In this document: piece after piece, positions 18,607-30,300 of the stretch
Layout of the letters: each line of letters begins with the position of its first letter
Position numbering within the stretch: the stretch's first letter is position 1
The notes under the pieces: generated by a model
Told to the model about the DNA's origin: nothing
The model's database searches: none
The model's input: only the letters and a program-made list of their open reading frames with translations
Translations under genes and position numbers: made by a program
Source of the DNA: Pelagophyceae sp. CCMP2097
Taxonomy: Eukaryota > Sar > Pelagophyceae
DNA length: 32,166 nt
Direction of reading: 5' to 3'
Assembly (NCBI GenBank): GCA_026770575.1
Contig: MU657577.1
Coordinates: 1-32,166 of the forward strand

Positions 18607-20966
18607 TCATAAGGTGACGAGCCAGTCGCTTCCGCCTGCGGGCGGCCAGGGCTGTTTCGGGGGTTGGCGGCGCTTCGTCGCGCGCGCGCGGTCGCCGAGG
18701 GCGTCGCGGCGGTCCTTGCCCGCAAGGACGCGGTACTCTGAACTGCGGAAGATGGAGCCGCCTCCGCGCTGGCCCCGCCGAAAGTGAGATAGCGGCGACG
18801 CCGCGTCGTGTAGCCACGACCTGCATCGACCGTCGGCACTCCTCTTTCGCGCAGCACGATACCGGCCCCTGGCGTGCGCTTCTGATGCCACCCAAGGCTC
18901 CGTATCGACTGCGTCAATCCTGGTTTGCCGACTTGGAATCGGCGCGGCGCGCGACTGGCGGCGCAGCAGGAGGAAGGCGACGTTTGAGCGGTCTGGCCGC
19001 ACGAGCGGTGCGCGGACGTCTTTTCGTCTCACGCGCGCCTCGCCCCCGCCGTCATCGACGTAGTACACGTCGTACACGCACGCGCCGTCGGCACCGCGCA
19101 CCTGGCGAACCGGCGCGTCGACACCCAAACCGTGCACGTCCGCGCGCGCCACCCCCCGGCTCCTTCTGCCGACTCGCCGAGACGGCTTGGACGGTGGCGA
19201 GTTGGTAAATGTATTCGTGCGTAGCCTTAGCCTCGACGAGCCCCCCGCAGCCCGCGTCCCACCCGTCGACGTCGTCGTCACCGCCGCGCTGGCCGAGGAC
19301 GAAATCGAGGTCCGACCGAGCCGCGCCCGGCGACTCGGACCGCCTGTATCCAGGGCTCTGGCGCGAGAATATCAAAAGGCGTCCCCGTCCTTTAGGAGAG
19401 TCGCGTGGGCTTTGGCAACTCACCAGCTGTGCTGGCCTGCGATCCAGTCGACGTCCCAGCGCTTCACGGCGCCGGCGAGCATCTTGACGAGATCGTCGTG
19501 CGCGATGACCTCTTGCGCTTGGCCTACGCACATACGGTGAGCGAGTCAAAACGAGCCATTGAAAGGCGCACCGTCGTCGTAGCGGATAATGTACAGGGGC
19601 TCGACGGCGAGGACGTCGACGGCGCAGCGCGGGCCTTTGCCGTCGAGCGGTTCGACTGTGTACACCTCCGCTGTCGCCTTTTTAGGCCTTCCGCGGCCCG
19701 GCGCCGAAGCGGGCGGCACGCCGTCGGGCGCGGCGGCGACGACGACGAGCTCTTCGTCTTTGCCGCGGCGGCTGCCGCGGAGGCGGACGACTGTGCCCGG
19801 CGGCAGCGGCACGCCCGGCTCTGGCGGCGCGGGCCCGCCGCAGTTTGCGGCGAAAAACGATAAAGGCGCGCGCGGCGGCGCGGCGTGGTCGGCGGGGACG
19901 TCCTCGCGCGTGCCGTCGGTGTAGCGGACGTGGAGGCGGCCGCGGTCGGCGTCCATAACGACGGCCTCGTACGGGTCGTCTCCGCCCTGCCAAAAAACCT
20001 CGCACCGGTCGCCCGTGGCGTACTGCGCATAATGCGGCGCCCCGGCGTACTGCGGCGCCTTGGCGAAGAGGAGGCTGGCGACGAACCCGTGCAGCTCCAA
20101 AGCTTTGGGGCCCCATACCACCGTAAACACGCAGCCGACGAGGCCTCCGCCCCCATGGGCGAGGCCGGCCTCCTCCTTGACCGTCGACGTGCTGCGCGCC
20201 CGAGACCGCTGCGTCCGCGGCGCCTCCGCCTCGTCGCTCGACGACTGTGTCTCGTCGCCGTCCAGGTCGGCCGCCGCCTTTTCGTCCGCGCGGGCCGCGG
20301 CAATCTTCCGCTTCTTCGCGGCGGCCTTCGCGGCGGCCGCGCGTGGCGCGGCGGCGGCCGCCTTGCGCGGCCGCTTCTTCATCTGCTTTGGCGGCGGGAG
20401 CTCCTCGGACGACCCAGAGAGCGAAGACGCTGCCGACAGCGACGAAGAAGCCGCAGCGGCCAAAGTGGCCGCGGCGGTCGGGCGCCGCTCGGGCACCGCG
20501 CGCCGGCGCCGCTTCGGCAGCTCGCGCGCCTCGAGCTCGGTGCTCGAGACGGCCTCGAAGAGTAAGGTGGCCTCGGACGGCGCCGCGGCGGCAGCGCCGG
20601 CGCGCGGCGGCGACGCGGGGAGGACCGCGCTCCCAGTGCCGTCCCAGACGTCTGCGCTGTTGGGGTTGAACGAAGTCCGCCGCGAGCCCTTGAGGTACTC
20701 GTCCGCCGGCTGCTCGGCCGTGTCCGCCAGCGTCGACGCGATGCGGCCCGACAGCTCGCGCGCGCTCGCCTCCACCGCCTGCGCCGCGGCGCGTCTGCGT
20801 CGGCGGCGGCGCAGAAAATGCGGCGAGGCGAAATCGCTTTCGGCCGAAAGAAATACATCGCGGCATCGCGGCGCCGGGTTGTTACGGCGAAGAGCTCGTT
20901 CTCCTCTGCGAGCGTGGTCCAATCCACCGCGTCGACGAGCGTCGAAATCTTTGCTAACAGTTTCAT
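18607..20966 (-). CDS. Tudor-like/AT-hook chromatin-type protein
   Basis: Minus-strand exons: 20966-20886 (27 aa, MKLLAKISTLVDAVDW), 20778-19572, 19523-19424, 19343-19263, from 19165 on, and a C-terminal exon ending at 18607 (GGSDWLVTL). The junctions to 19165 agree in phase; the last part is less certain. Exon 2 holds long Ala/Lys/Ser low-complexity stretches, then a Tudor/Agenet-like barrel: GDRCEVFWQGGDDPYEAVVM followed by RLHVRYTDGTREDVP. A second barrel-like segment ends YIIRYDDG, and an AT-hook core GRGRPKK lies between. Exon 5 carries a third similar strand pattern (VYDVYYVDDGG). Such barrels read methylated Lys/Arg on histones and AT-hooks bind the minor groove, so a nuclear chromatin role is likely. 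The start is the ATG of a short first exon, because the large exon opens without one. Confidence 0.65.
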
Positions 20967-22325
20967 CGACGGGCCCGAATCCGCCGAATTCAACGGCGAC
21001 GGGGCGAGGCCGCCGCTTACCCCGAGCGGCACCGCGTTAGTCGAGCCCGGGGCCACGCCTCCGGGCCCGGGCCCCGCGCCCCGCGCACCCAGCACCCGCA
21101 TTTCAACCGCGCGATGTGTTTTAATTGTGCCACGCAAGAAGTTTTTGGTTATCTCTGACCTTCATTCATGGTTTAGCCAAAAAATGCCCGTCAAGTAAAC
21201 CCTGAAGTTCAATTGGGCTTAACGCGCGGAAATCCAATCCACCACAGAATCGGCCTATATCCTACAAATTTGCGTCAAAGTTCCCATAAAGAGATCTTCA
21301 CATTAGGAACTTTCGTTAATTTCGCGTGATTCAAATTTTGGAGAACGACAATACTTCCGTTGGATTTTGGATTTTCCTGAAGTCTTGAGAACGCACTCAA
21401 GTGTCTTGACAAGTGCGTCGACTGAGCCGGTCTCAGACGTCGTCCCGGACGTCACCGAAGACGACGGCAAAAACTCCTGACCGCCGCAGTGGCGCACGTG
21501 ATCGCACACGGCGTCGCCGCGCGACGGAGGCGACTCGTCGGCCACCGTGACACCGTCGTGGTTTCCCGTGTTTTCGAGACCACGCTCCCGGGGCCTTGGA
21601 GCTTGCACGGACCGTCAAAGCGAGGCCGAGTCGACCGTCGACCGCACTGCGCAAATCCAGGCGAAGTCGACAGCTGCGGAGTCGAGGCGGCCTGCGCCGT
21701 TTTGCCCGACGCCCATTCGTCCGTCGCATGGTCCTCGATGGCGCGACGACGTTGAGAAAGGGCTGCAATGTGTAGCCTCGACCCTGTCGCTCCTCAAGAG
21801 CGTCGCAGAGTCAGGCTCTTGCAATGCCGAAATGTGCACGCGTTGATGATTTTCTCGGGGCTCCGAGTGCAATGGTGCGCGCTCCGATCGAAGCGGGGTC
21901 GGCATGGTCGCCTCGACGGAGACCGTACGCCGATTTTATAGAAGTGCCTATGTTGCACTACGACTTGACGCGACAGCAGTATCGCAGATCTTCGAAATAT
22001 CTGGCCAGCCCGGTCGTTGTCGTTGAGTGGTAGGGAGGGGAGGCCACGCAGGCGCCGATCCTACGTCATCCCCAGCAGCCTTCGACGAGCCCGCGGCGTT
22101 ATGGGACGGGGGTTCTTATATAAAAACGCTGGAGCGCAAACATAAAGGGGCATCTGCAGACTCCACGTTCAACAGTGTAACGCGGCACACGCCAAGAGCA
22201 GCAGGGCCCGTCCTCTCGACGCTCATTGAGACGATGGTGCGGAACGAGATAACAGATTAATACAAGGTCGGGGTGCAACCACACAGTTCGTTCGGCGTTT
22301 TCGCGGGGGGATGGGGCGGGACGGA
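20967..22325. other. 1.36-kb region without a convincing gene
   Basis: 20967-21130 is GC-rich leader or promoter of the minus-strand Tudor-like gene. 21130-21420 is clearly less GC-rich, with no long frame. 21420-22030 is open in several frames on both strands, e.g. a minus-strand stretch at 21303-21608 (SVDALVKTLECVLKTSGKSK) and a plus-strand one at 21824-22033, but neither has a known domain or a consistent exon structure. 22030-22325 resembles ordinary 3' flank of EGF-like copy 2 (TTATATAAAAA at 22115). It could hold decayed genes or a small unrecognised one. Confidence 0.3.
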
Positions 22326-22995
22326 GCGGACCTAGCCGAGGATGGTCTGCTGCTGGCACTTGGTGCCGTAGTAGCCGGAGAAGCACTTGCAGAGGCCCGT
22401 GTCGTAGTCGCAGAGGCCGCGGCCCGAGCAATCGCGGCCCTGCTTGTTGCCCTTGCCCAGGAGCACGTCGTAGCCTGACGGGCACTCCTGCAGCGAGCAG
22501 TCCGGGCCTCGGTAGCCCGAGTCGCAGACGCAGCCGACGTGCTTCATGGCGTCCCACGGCGTGTCGTACGTCGCGTCCGCCTCCTTGGCCAGCTGCTTCT
22601 GCGTGTAGCAGATGCCGCGGCCGGAGCAGTCGTTCGGGCATACCGTGCGCTCGCACGCGACGCCGTCGTAGCCGTCAAAGCAGCCGCACTCGCCGGACTT
22701 GCGGTCGCACGCACCCATGTTGGAGCACTGCGCCACGCCGTGGATGTTGTTCTCGCCAGAGACCGGGAACTCGACCCACGCCGCGGCCATGGGGCACGTG
22801 CGCTGCGAGCAGTCCGCGCCCTGCCACGCCGACTCGTTGTTCGGGCGCAGGTAGCACGTGCAGCGGTCGTCGGAGCCGCACGAGCCGTGGCCAGAGCAGC
22901 CGTTCGGGCAGTACGCCGCCACGGAGGCCACGAAGGCGAGGAGGATCTTGAGAGCGAACATATTCGGACCTAGGCGGCGCCAGCGTGAGACCCAG
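22326..22995. repeat. 670-bp segmental duplicate, copy 2
   Basis: Counterpart of 6837-7506 at over 99% identity. CGGACCTAG occurs at 22327-22335, overlapping the stop codon on the minus strand, and again at 22965-22973, just upstream of the ATG. These 9-bp direct repeats therefore bracket the coding sequence; the shared block extends about 22 bp beyond the second one, so they are not a simple target-site duplication. Confidence 0.95.
22332..22961 (-). CDS. Secreted EGF-like repeat protein, copy 2
   Basis: 209 aa, identical to the protein encoded at 6843-7472 except for Leu instead of Met in DVLLGKG, and ending in TAG instead of TAA. It has the same signal peptide and EGF-like modules, with no frame damage, so both copies look functional. 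The orientation matches copy 1. The right-hand neighbour is a divergent plus-strand gene (ABC1 kinase), as copy 1 faces Ku70. Because homology ends about 34 bp upstream of the ATG, the two copies probably use different promoters. Confidence 0.85.
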   Translation of the reverse strand: MFALKILLAFVASVAAYCPNGCSGHGSCGSDDRCTCYLRPNNESAWQGADCSQRTCPMAAAWVEFPVSGENNIHGVAQCSNMGACDRKSGECGCFDGYDGVACERTVCPNDCSGRGICYTQKQLAKEADATYDTPWDAMKHVGCVCDSGYRGPDCSLQECPSGYDVLLGKGNKQGRDCSGRGLCDYDTGLCKCFSGYYGTKCQQQTILG

Positions 22996-23531
22996 CCCCG
23001 GCGCGGCAGAGGGGCTGCGGGAACTGCGACATCGATTCATTTGAATGCTTCACGTCTCCAACCAAGGCCGTGGCCGGCGCGTGCGAAGCGCACGGCGCAG
23101 CGGGGCGAGTCTCTCGTCGGTCGCGCTCCACCGCGCCCGTGGCGATCGAAGGGACGCGGGGTCGCACTGAGCGGCGAGCTTTCCAGTAAATGCAGCGCTA
23201 TTTGACCAGTAAAATTAATGTCGTTAGCGGACTTTGCGTCGAAAATGAAATTCCAGAAAGTTCTCTCCGTCGGGCATGTGGCGAGGAGTGGGAGTTGGGT
23301 ACGACCGAGGTCTCTTCTCTCCGCGACCTACCTGCTTAATCCGATGCGCTCATAGAGATTTATTTTTAAAATGGCCACTCGCCAAAAGCCTTATTTTGGC
23401 GACGAGGACGATCGATTTCTCAAAAAGCTGTAGGTCGTATATCCAGGGGGTAGTTCGACGCACCTACGAAGACACAGGCTGGCGTCGTTTCGAAAGTTAC
23501 AATAGGGGCCCTTGCAACTCTTGTAGCAAGG
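22996..23531. promoter_or_regulatory. Divergent spacer between EGF-like copy 2 and the ABC1 kinase
   Basis: 536 bp carrying the 5' flanks of two divergent genes. 23170-23260 and 23335-23440 are AT-richer. No reading frame has an ATG and a recognisable product. No exact motif is shared with the corresponding spacer upstream of copy 1 beyond the duplicated 34 bp. Confidence 0.35.
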
Positions 23532-26052
23532 ATGCTCTCGCCGCTGCGCCTCGCGGCGCCGCTGCGCCTCGCGCGCCGCGGCGCCGCGCGACACGTCGCG
23601 ACGGCGCCGCCGTCGAGGGTGTCGTTCGCCGTCGCGTCGCGCGTCGCGCGCATCGTGTGCGCAGCCCGCGTCGCAAATCCCGGGGAACTTTGGGCGGCGG
23701 TCGCACGCTTCGTTTCTAGGGTCGAGCTCGGAGTGATCCAGCTGCGGCGGGCGCGCGGCGTGGACGTGGGCGTGCGGTCGGTCAAGATCCGCGAGGCGTT
23801 TGTGCGCCTGGGCCCCGCGTTTGTGAAGATCGGGCAAGCGCTAAGCACGCGGCGCGATATTTTGCCAAAGGAGCTGTGCGTTGAGCTGTCCAGGCTCCAG
23901 GACGAGATGCCGTCCATCGACGGCGTCCGAGCTATGCGCGTCATCGAGGCCGGCCTCGGCGCGCCCGCCGAGGCTTTGTTCGAAGGCCTCGACGCCTCGT
24001 CGGAGCCCGTCGCCGCCGCGTCGCTGGGGCAGGTGTACAAGGCCCGCGTCCGCGGCACGGGGGAAGTCGTCGCGGTCAAGGTCCAGCGAGACGACGTCGC
24101 CGAGATCATCAAGCTCGACGCCGTCGCCTGCCGCTACGTCGCCAAAGCGCTCCAGCAGTGCGCCGCCGCGCGCGCGGGCGCCGCCGACGGCCTCGCGTAG
24201 GATCCTCGGCACGCGGACGGACCTGGCTTTGGTAACGGACGAGGTCGTGGGCCGCATCATCGACGAGCTGGACTACCGGCGCGAGGCCGTCGACGCGCAA
24301 CGCTTCGCGGAGATCTTCTGCGCGCCCGGCGCGGGCGGCGCGAAAAGCCGCATCGTCGTCCCAAAAGTTTTTCCGCACCTGAGCAGCGAAAAGGTGCTGA
24401 CGCTGGAGTGGGTCGACGGCAAGAAGCTGGACACGTGGGTCCAGAGCCAAGACGCCGACGGCGTGCGCGACATTGTGGACCAGGGTGTGCAGTGCACGGT
24501 TGCGCAGTTCTTCGACCATGGATTTTTCCACGCCGACCCGTGCGTTTTTGTGTTCCTCGACGACGTCCTTGAACCACGCTTCGTAGGCACCCGGGCAACT
24601 TGCTTGTGACGGCGGAGAATAATTTGGCGTATCTCGATTTTGGCAAAATGGGCGTTCTGTCAGTCGACGACCGGGTTGGCCTCATGACTCTATTAGTCCA
24701 TTTCGTGAACCGCGACGCGCTGGGCCTCGCGCGCGACTTTTCAAAGCTCGGCTTCATCGGCTCGTCCGCTGACGCGCCCCCAAGAGCGCTCGTCGACGCG
24801 CTGACAAAGACTCTGAGCTCGCACAAGGGCCCGCTCATAAAACTCGACGGCGTAGACGACCGCCTCAGCTTCCAGGGCGTCATCGCCGAACTCCGCAACA
24901 CGCTGCCCAATGGGCGAGGCGACGCCATCGCGTGACCGGCCGCGTCCAGAGACGAGCGTCCTTAGGCCGGGCTCCAAAGAGTGCCCACTCGCATGACACG
25001 CCCCGCAGGTTCCGGCTGCCGCCGCGGTTCGCGACGATTGCGCGCGCGCTGGGCGCGCTCGAGGGCGCCGTGCTGACGATTGACCCGACTTTTAAAGTCG
25101 TCGGGGCGGCATACCCGCACGTGGCAAAGGCCCTCGTCCTCGACCGCTCCGCCGACGCGCGAAGGAGCCTCCGTGAACTCATCCTCGACGCCGACGGTAC
25201 GCCTCGTTGCTGCTCCGTGGAGCCGGCCTTTATTTCAAGGGGTAGGCCGCGTGCGATGGAAGCGCTTGGGTGGCCTCGTCGGCGTCGTCTCCAAGACGCT
25301 CAAGGGCACCGAGGCCGCCGACGCGGCCGCCCCGACGGCGATCCTCGCGACGGTGAGGCGACGGCATCCGACTCGCGCATTTCCGCCGTCGACGGGCCTT
25401 GTAGGTCGCCTTGCTGGGCCGCCAGGCTTCCGCCGACACGGTGAGCGACGTCGTCGACTTTGTGACGAGCCCCGCGGGTTACCTCACGCGGCGCGCGCTC
25501 ATCGACGACGCGGACGCGGCGATTGCGCGCTCGATGGACCGCGACTGCGTTACCTCGAAGGCGCCGAAAGACCCCGCGGCCGCCGAACTCCCGTCGCTCG
25601 CAAGACTCGCCGGTGACGTCGCGGTCGTCGTCGCGCAGGCGCCGGACCTCTGGTGCGTCCCCGCGACCCCCTTGAGACCGACGTCCCTGAATCGGTTTCA
25701 TGACGCTAAGGCCTTTGGATCCCCCTTTGGACCTGCGTCCGACGCGCCGTCTAGGATGCCGCTGCTGATCCGGGCGGCGGCCAAGTCGGAGGCGCACGAG
25801 GCGGCGCTCGCTTTGGCGGGGCGCATCAACCGGCGCAACGCGTGGCGCGGGCCCGCCGCCGCGCTCGAGTTCGCCTCGCGCTGCCTCGCGCTCGTTTCGC
25901 CAGACGAAGCGCCGCCCGCCCAAGCGCCGCCCGCCGAAGCGCCGCCCATGGAAGCGCCCGCCGAAGCGCCGCCCGCCGAAGCGCCAAAGGGGCCCGCCGA
26001 CGCGGCGCTGCCAATCGACGCACACACCGCCGCAGACGACAGAGGCAGATAA
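23532..26052 (+). CDS. ABC1K: ABC1/ADCK (UbiB-family) atypical kinase, organellar
   Basis: Seven exons in phase (23532-24157, 24201-24539, 24587-24931, 25009-25196, 25246-25352, 25405-25652, 25755-26052) give 716 aa. The first ~45 residues are Arg/Ala-rich and look like an organelle presequence. Family hallmarks: the KxGQ helix (LGPAFVKIGQALSTRRDIL) near residue 95, the Ala-rich nucleotide loop AAASLGQVYKA, the catalytic Lys in VAVKVQR, HADPHPGN created by the second splice, and the metal-binding DFG in YLDFGKMG. The LEGAVLTIDPTFKVVGAAYP segment is typical of the family C-lobe. The family supports ubiquinone or plastoquinone/prenyl-lipid metabolism on the matrix side of inner membranes or in plastoglobules; the KxGQ region is closer to the plastid/cyanobacterial form. 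The C-terminus is extended and ends in APPAEAP repeats. Confidence 0.92.
25907..25991 (+). repeat. 12-bp coding repeats (PPAEA) in the ABC1 kinase tail
   Basis: Five or so imperfect copies of GAAGCGCCGCCC encode the Ala-Pro-Pro-Ala/Met-Glu stretch near the C-terminus. It is in frame and probably a disordered tail of variable length. Confidence 0.75.
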
Positions 26053-26185
26053 CCGCATCGTCACACTTGTAACCCCAGCAACCGACCTGCTGGACGCTCA
26101 TAGCCTCGTGCGATCCTGTTCTGTTCACCCAACCGTGAAGCCACCCTTGAGTATTGACTGAAGTTGTCCAACGTCGCGTCGGCCG

Positions 26186-27308
26186 ATGCCGGCGCCGCGC
26201 AACTCGATGTGCGTGGTCCTCGCCGACCCGCGCCGGTGTATACCTCGGGCCTAGGCGCGTGCGCGACGTCGACGATGAGCGGCGTCGGAAGCCGCCGCAG
26301 CCTGCGACGGCGCCGCCTCGTGCTCCCGACTACGACGCCCTCGCCGAAGACGACACGGTGCTGCGCCTGACGGAGGCCACGAGCCGCATATTGCAGCTCG
26401 AGTGCGTCTCCGCTTGGTCTCGCTTTCTATATCGCGCTGCCGAGCGCTCAGTGGCAGGTCGGCGGTCATGCTCGCGGAGGCGGATTCCGCGCGGCTGCGC
26501 GCCGAGGTGGCGGGCCTTCGCCAGGCGCGGGCTTTGGAGGCGGTTTCGCTGTCGCGACGCGTCGCGGAGTTGGAGGCGGAGAGGGAGGTCTTCGAGGAGT
26601 TTGTCAGCCAAGCAAGCCAAGCCGCGCAGGCCAGCCAAGCCGCGCAGGCCAGCCAGGCCGCGCTGGCCGCGCAGCCCATCGAGGCGCCGCGCTTGCCGCC
26701 GCCGCCGCCGCTGCGGCCTCCCGCGCGCGGCGCGTACGCGACGCCGGCTGCGTCGCCTGCCCGCGGCGAAGCTGGCGGCCGGACGTCCGGTTGCGATGAC
26801 GAAGCGTTCGCGGTGCGTCTTGCACCTGCGCATCCGTCGAAGCATCCGTCGACGCATCCGTCGACGCACGATGCTTCTGTGCCGCGGCCACTTCGGAGTA
26901 GGCGACGACTGCGGCGCTAGAGGCGGCGCTCGCGGCGAAGAGCGCGCTCGAGTCCGCGGTCGACGATTTGGGCGACCGGTTCAGGGGCCTCGAGGACGAC
27001 TTCGACGCCGCCATGGTGCGCTCGACGTACCGCCGGCCATCCTGACGACTTTGGTAGGATCTCGTCGAGTCGCAGGACGCCATGATCGGACACATGACCT
27101 CAAAGCTCGAGAGGCGATCGCCACAAAGGCAGTGCGTGCCCTCACGTTCGCGTCAGAAGACATCACCCGAGAATCTAGGCGCGCCCTCGCGGCGCCCGCG
27201 GAGCCGCGCGCCCGCTTCGAGCCAGAGGCGGACCGCGGCGACGTCGACATTCGCTTTTCGGTGCGCGGGCAGCGCTTTTCCTCGACCATCTCGACGCTGG
27301 GCCGATAG
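26186..27308 (+). CDS. Coiled-coil protein, function unknown
   Basis: Six exons in phase (26186-26208, 26255-26401, 26458-26812, 26902-27015, 27058-27131, 27179-27308) give 280 aa. Four of the five introns start GTGCGT and one GTGCGC; they are 42-89 nt long. The N-terminus is Arg/Pro-rich. A coiled coil follows at about residues 50-110 (LAEADSARLRAEVAGLRQAR, then RRVAELEAEREVFEEFV). Next come a Gln/Ala/Ser repeat (QASQAA), a polyproline stretch, and a second helical part (LAAKSALESAVDDLGDRFRG). The tail ends VDIRFSVRGQRFSSTISTLGR. I do not recognise a family; a cytoskeletal or scaffold role is only suggested by shape. It starts 133 bp after the ABC1 kinase stop and is convergent with the next gene, stop codons 26 bp apart. 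Confidence 0.7.
26831..26866 (+). repeat. Three 12-bp repeats in an intron
   Basis: CATCCGTCGACG, with one variant, is repeated three times inside the intron 26813-26901 of the coiled-coil gene. Confidence 0.7.
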
Positions 27309-27334
27309 CGTTACACGGTTACTCAATTACACAA

Positions 27335-30300
27335 TCACGGGCTCGTGCGCCCGGAGCCCTTTGAGCTGGGCCTGGAGCCACTCGGGGGCCGCGAGCCTGC
27401 GTGTTTCGAGCTGCCCGGCCTCGAGTTGTTCGACGCGCGCGGCTTGGAGCTCGATGGCCTAGACTCGGCCGAGGCGCGCGCGTGCCGGAGCGCCTCTGCG
27501 CCGGCGGCGCCAAAGGTCTCCATGGCGGCGACGAGCGCGGAGAGGGCGTCGCGCAACTCCGGGGCGTCCACAGCCTCTGCGGCCTCTGCGACGTCGTCGG
27601 CGTCGAGGTCCTGGAGGAAGTCGTGGTCGTCTTCGGGCACGTCTCGGGCCAGCGCGGCGCGCACGACGTCTCGGCACCGCGTCGCGGCGCGTCTAAGCGC
27701 GGGCGCGACGAGCCTCTCCGTAAACGTCAAAGTAAAGAAGGCAGCCTCGCAGGAGAGCTCGACGAGGTTGCCAACCGCGCCGTCGGCGTTTGCGACGCCG
27801 TGCGCTTTGAGCGACGGGACGATTGTGTCTCGGAGTAGAGTCAGTGTCGAAGCGAGCATTTCAGCCAAAACGGCCCCATCTCCCTGGAAGCATCTCAGCG
27901 AAGCGGCTTTCTCATAGACGCCCTCGCTGGGCACGTCCGTCATGAACGCCGACATTGCAATGGAAGCGACGTCGCTCAAACTGCCGGACTTGTTCGACGG
28001 GAGTGGGGGCTTTTTCGGCGTCGGGAACTTGTCTTTAAACGCCGCGCGTCGATTCGAAAACGCAATGTTGCGCACCAAAAAGTCGTCCTCGCCGCACAGC
28101 GTCCTTTCAAGCCTATCCACGCCCTGCGCCGCCAGCTTGCCGAGCCACTTTGCGGCCCAGCCGTCCACCGTCCTCAGCGCCAGCACAGACGCGGCCGCGT
28201 CGTCGGCGTCGTCGTCGCCGAGGCTCCCGAGCGGCGCGTGCGATTCTTCGTCGGCCTGGGAGACGGCTAAAGATGACACGGACCCGTTTCGGAGGAGGGA
28301 AAACGTCGGCGGTTCCGACGCAAACGACGCGTGAGACGACGGCGACGCCAGCGAAACGTACGAGGCGCCGTCGCCGCGCGGCGCCGCCGCCGCCAAAGCC
28401 ATTAGAGCCGCGCGCTGCGAGATCTCCGGGTCTTTCAGCTGGCCCCAAACTTGCACGTCCTCGTCGCACAAAGCATAAGGCCAAGACACCGCAGCGCCGA
28501 GGAGCTGCGACTTCTTCTTCTGCTGCGCCGTCATGGATTCGTCCCACGTCGCGTCGCGCCCCGGCGGCGCCGCATCTCGCGACGAGGCGGGGGAGGGGCG
28601 CGGCCGGCGGGCCTTTTTCGGCGTGCTAAACCGCACCGGCGCCGCCACCGTCGACGTGTGCTGCGCCGAGTACGCCACCGACGCGTGCGCCACCGCCTCC
28701 AAAGGGTCGAGAGTCGCTAAGCTCGACGAACACAGTGATGATAAAGCTTCTTGGCCGCGGGCTTGGTCCTCAAACGTAATTGTTGACGCAGCGTCCGAGT
28801 GGCTGCGCCGCAGCGCGCGCCGCTGCAGCGCCTCCAAAGTGGCTTTCGCCGCCGCAGTAGTGGCGTCGTCCTTGAGCCTCGACCGCGCGTAAATGGGCGG
28901 GCCCACGGTCGCAAACTTCTGCCGAAAGTACGCGTGCGGCGCCCCTTCCTTGCGCACGTGCTCAGCGAGCGAGGCGACCTCGTGCAAATTAGCGGCGCGC
29001 TTTGTAGAGTCGCGGAGGTCCTGCGCGAACGACGCGCCGCCTGCGATAAAGGGCTCGTCTGCGTCCGGCTGCGCCGCAGTCGCGCCGTCGGGGCCGTAGC
29101 GGCGCTTGCCGTGGCGGTAGTCGTCGCTCCGCTGCATGGACTTGCGCGCTCTCTCCATCAAGAGCTCGGCCCTCTGCTCGTCCTTTGACATGTCCCGCAA
29201 GTCCGCGGAAGCCTCCGCGACGCGGATGCGCCAGACGCCGCGTCGCTCGACGCGGTACGCGCCGTCGCCACCGCCGACGCCGTGCGGGAGGCGATGCAGC
29301 GCCGCGCGGCCGTCGTCCTCGGCGCCGACGTAGTAAAAGTCTTGTTCCAAGTACGCCTCGTCCAGATTGCAAACGTAACCCCCGCGCCTTTGCGCCCGTT
29401 GCTGCAGCGCTCGAGTCGCGGGCATCAAACGCCAGCGGCCCAGGGCCAGCGCGGCCTCGTTTCTCGTTTTGAGTTCGTGGGGCCCGAGTAGCCTGTCCAC
29501 CTTGCCGCTCGGCAAAGTCGCGCGCACGGGCGCCGGCCGGCCCAACGGCGCCGGCGAGGAGCGCTGCGCGGCCTCGTCGGCGTCCGCGAGGTATTCCGAC
29601 TGCGACGCGTCCAGCGGCACGGTGGGCAGGCCTTCGACCTCGTGCACGCGCGCGCCCACCACGCTGCCGTTCCTCCAAGAGGGCTCGCCGGCGCCGGCGA
29701 CGATTTGCAAGTAGACGAAGTCCCCAAACTGCACGGCCTTGCACGACGCTAAATCGGCCATGTCAACGATTTTGAAGTGCGAGACGTCGCGCCGGTCCAG
29801 CTCGTCCGGCTGGACGCTCTCGAGCTTGCCGTCCAACTTCCCATCGCTCGAGTTGCGCACGACTAAGAAGCCGTCCGTCTGCAGCGACTGCAGCGCGACG
29901 CCGCTCCCGAAGTGCAGGCGCGTGTCTGGCAGTTTGGAAAACGAGTCGTCAAAGTCCGCTGGGAACGACGTCGCCGACGCCGCCCTGGACAGCGCAGAGG
30001 CGCTGACGCTGCCTAGCTTGCGGCCGCCCTTGCCGGGCAGCAGGTCCGCCGCCGAGTGACGCGAGAAACGCTTGCCGCGCCGCAAAGCCGACGCCGCCGG
30101 GCCCTTGCGCAAGTCGAGGCTCAACCGCCGGCGCACCGACGGCTCCTTTTCGATCTCCGGCGTCTTCAAGCGCTCGTCGACGTCGTAGAGCCGCTGGCCG
30201 CCGCCGACCTTCGCGCGGCGGTCGGCGCCGGCCTTGAGGACGCGCCAGAGCTCGCCGCTCGGCGGGAAGGACCGCGGGTGCCGGTGCAACTTATTCTGCG

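Noticed and set aside
19682..20866. 394-codon open frame on the minus strand in another frame of the Tudor-like gene
   Set aside because: Its translation is Arg/Gly-rich without domains, while the competing frame shows clear barrel motifs and an AT-hook.
22327..22973. Interpreting the CGGACCTAG repeats as a transposon target-site duplication
   Set aside because: The shared block extends about 22 bp outside the upstream repeat, there are no terminal inverted repeats, and no transposase lies inside.
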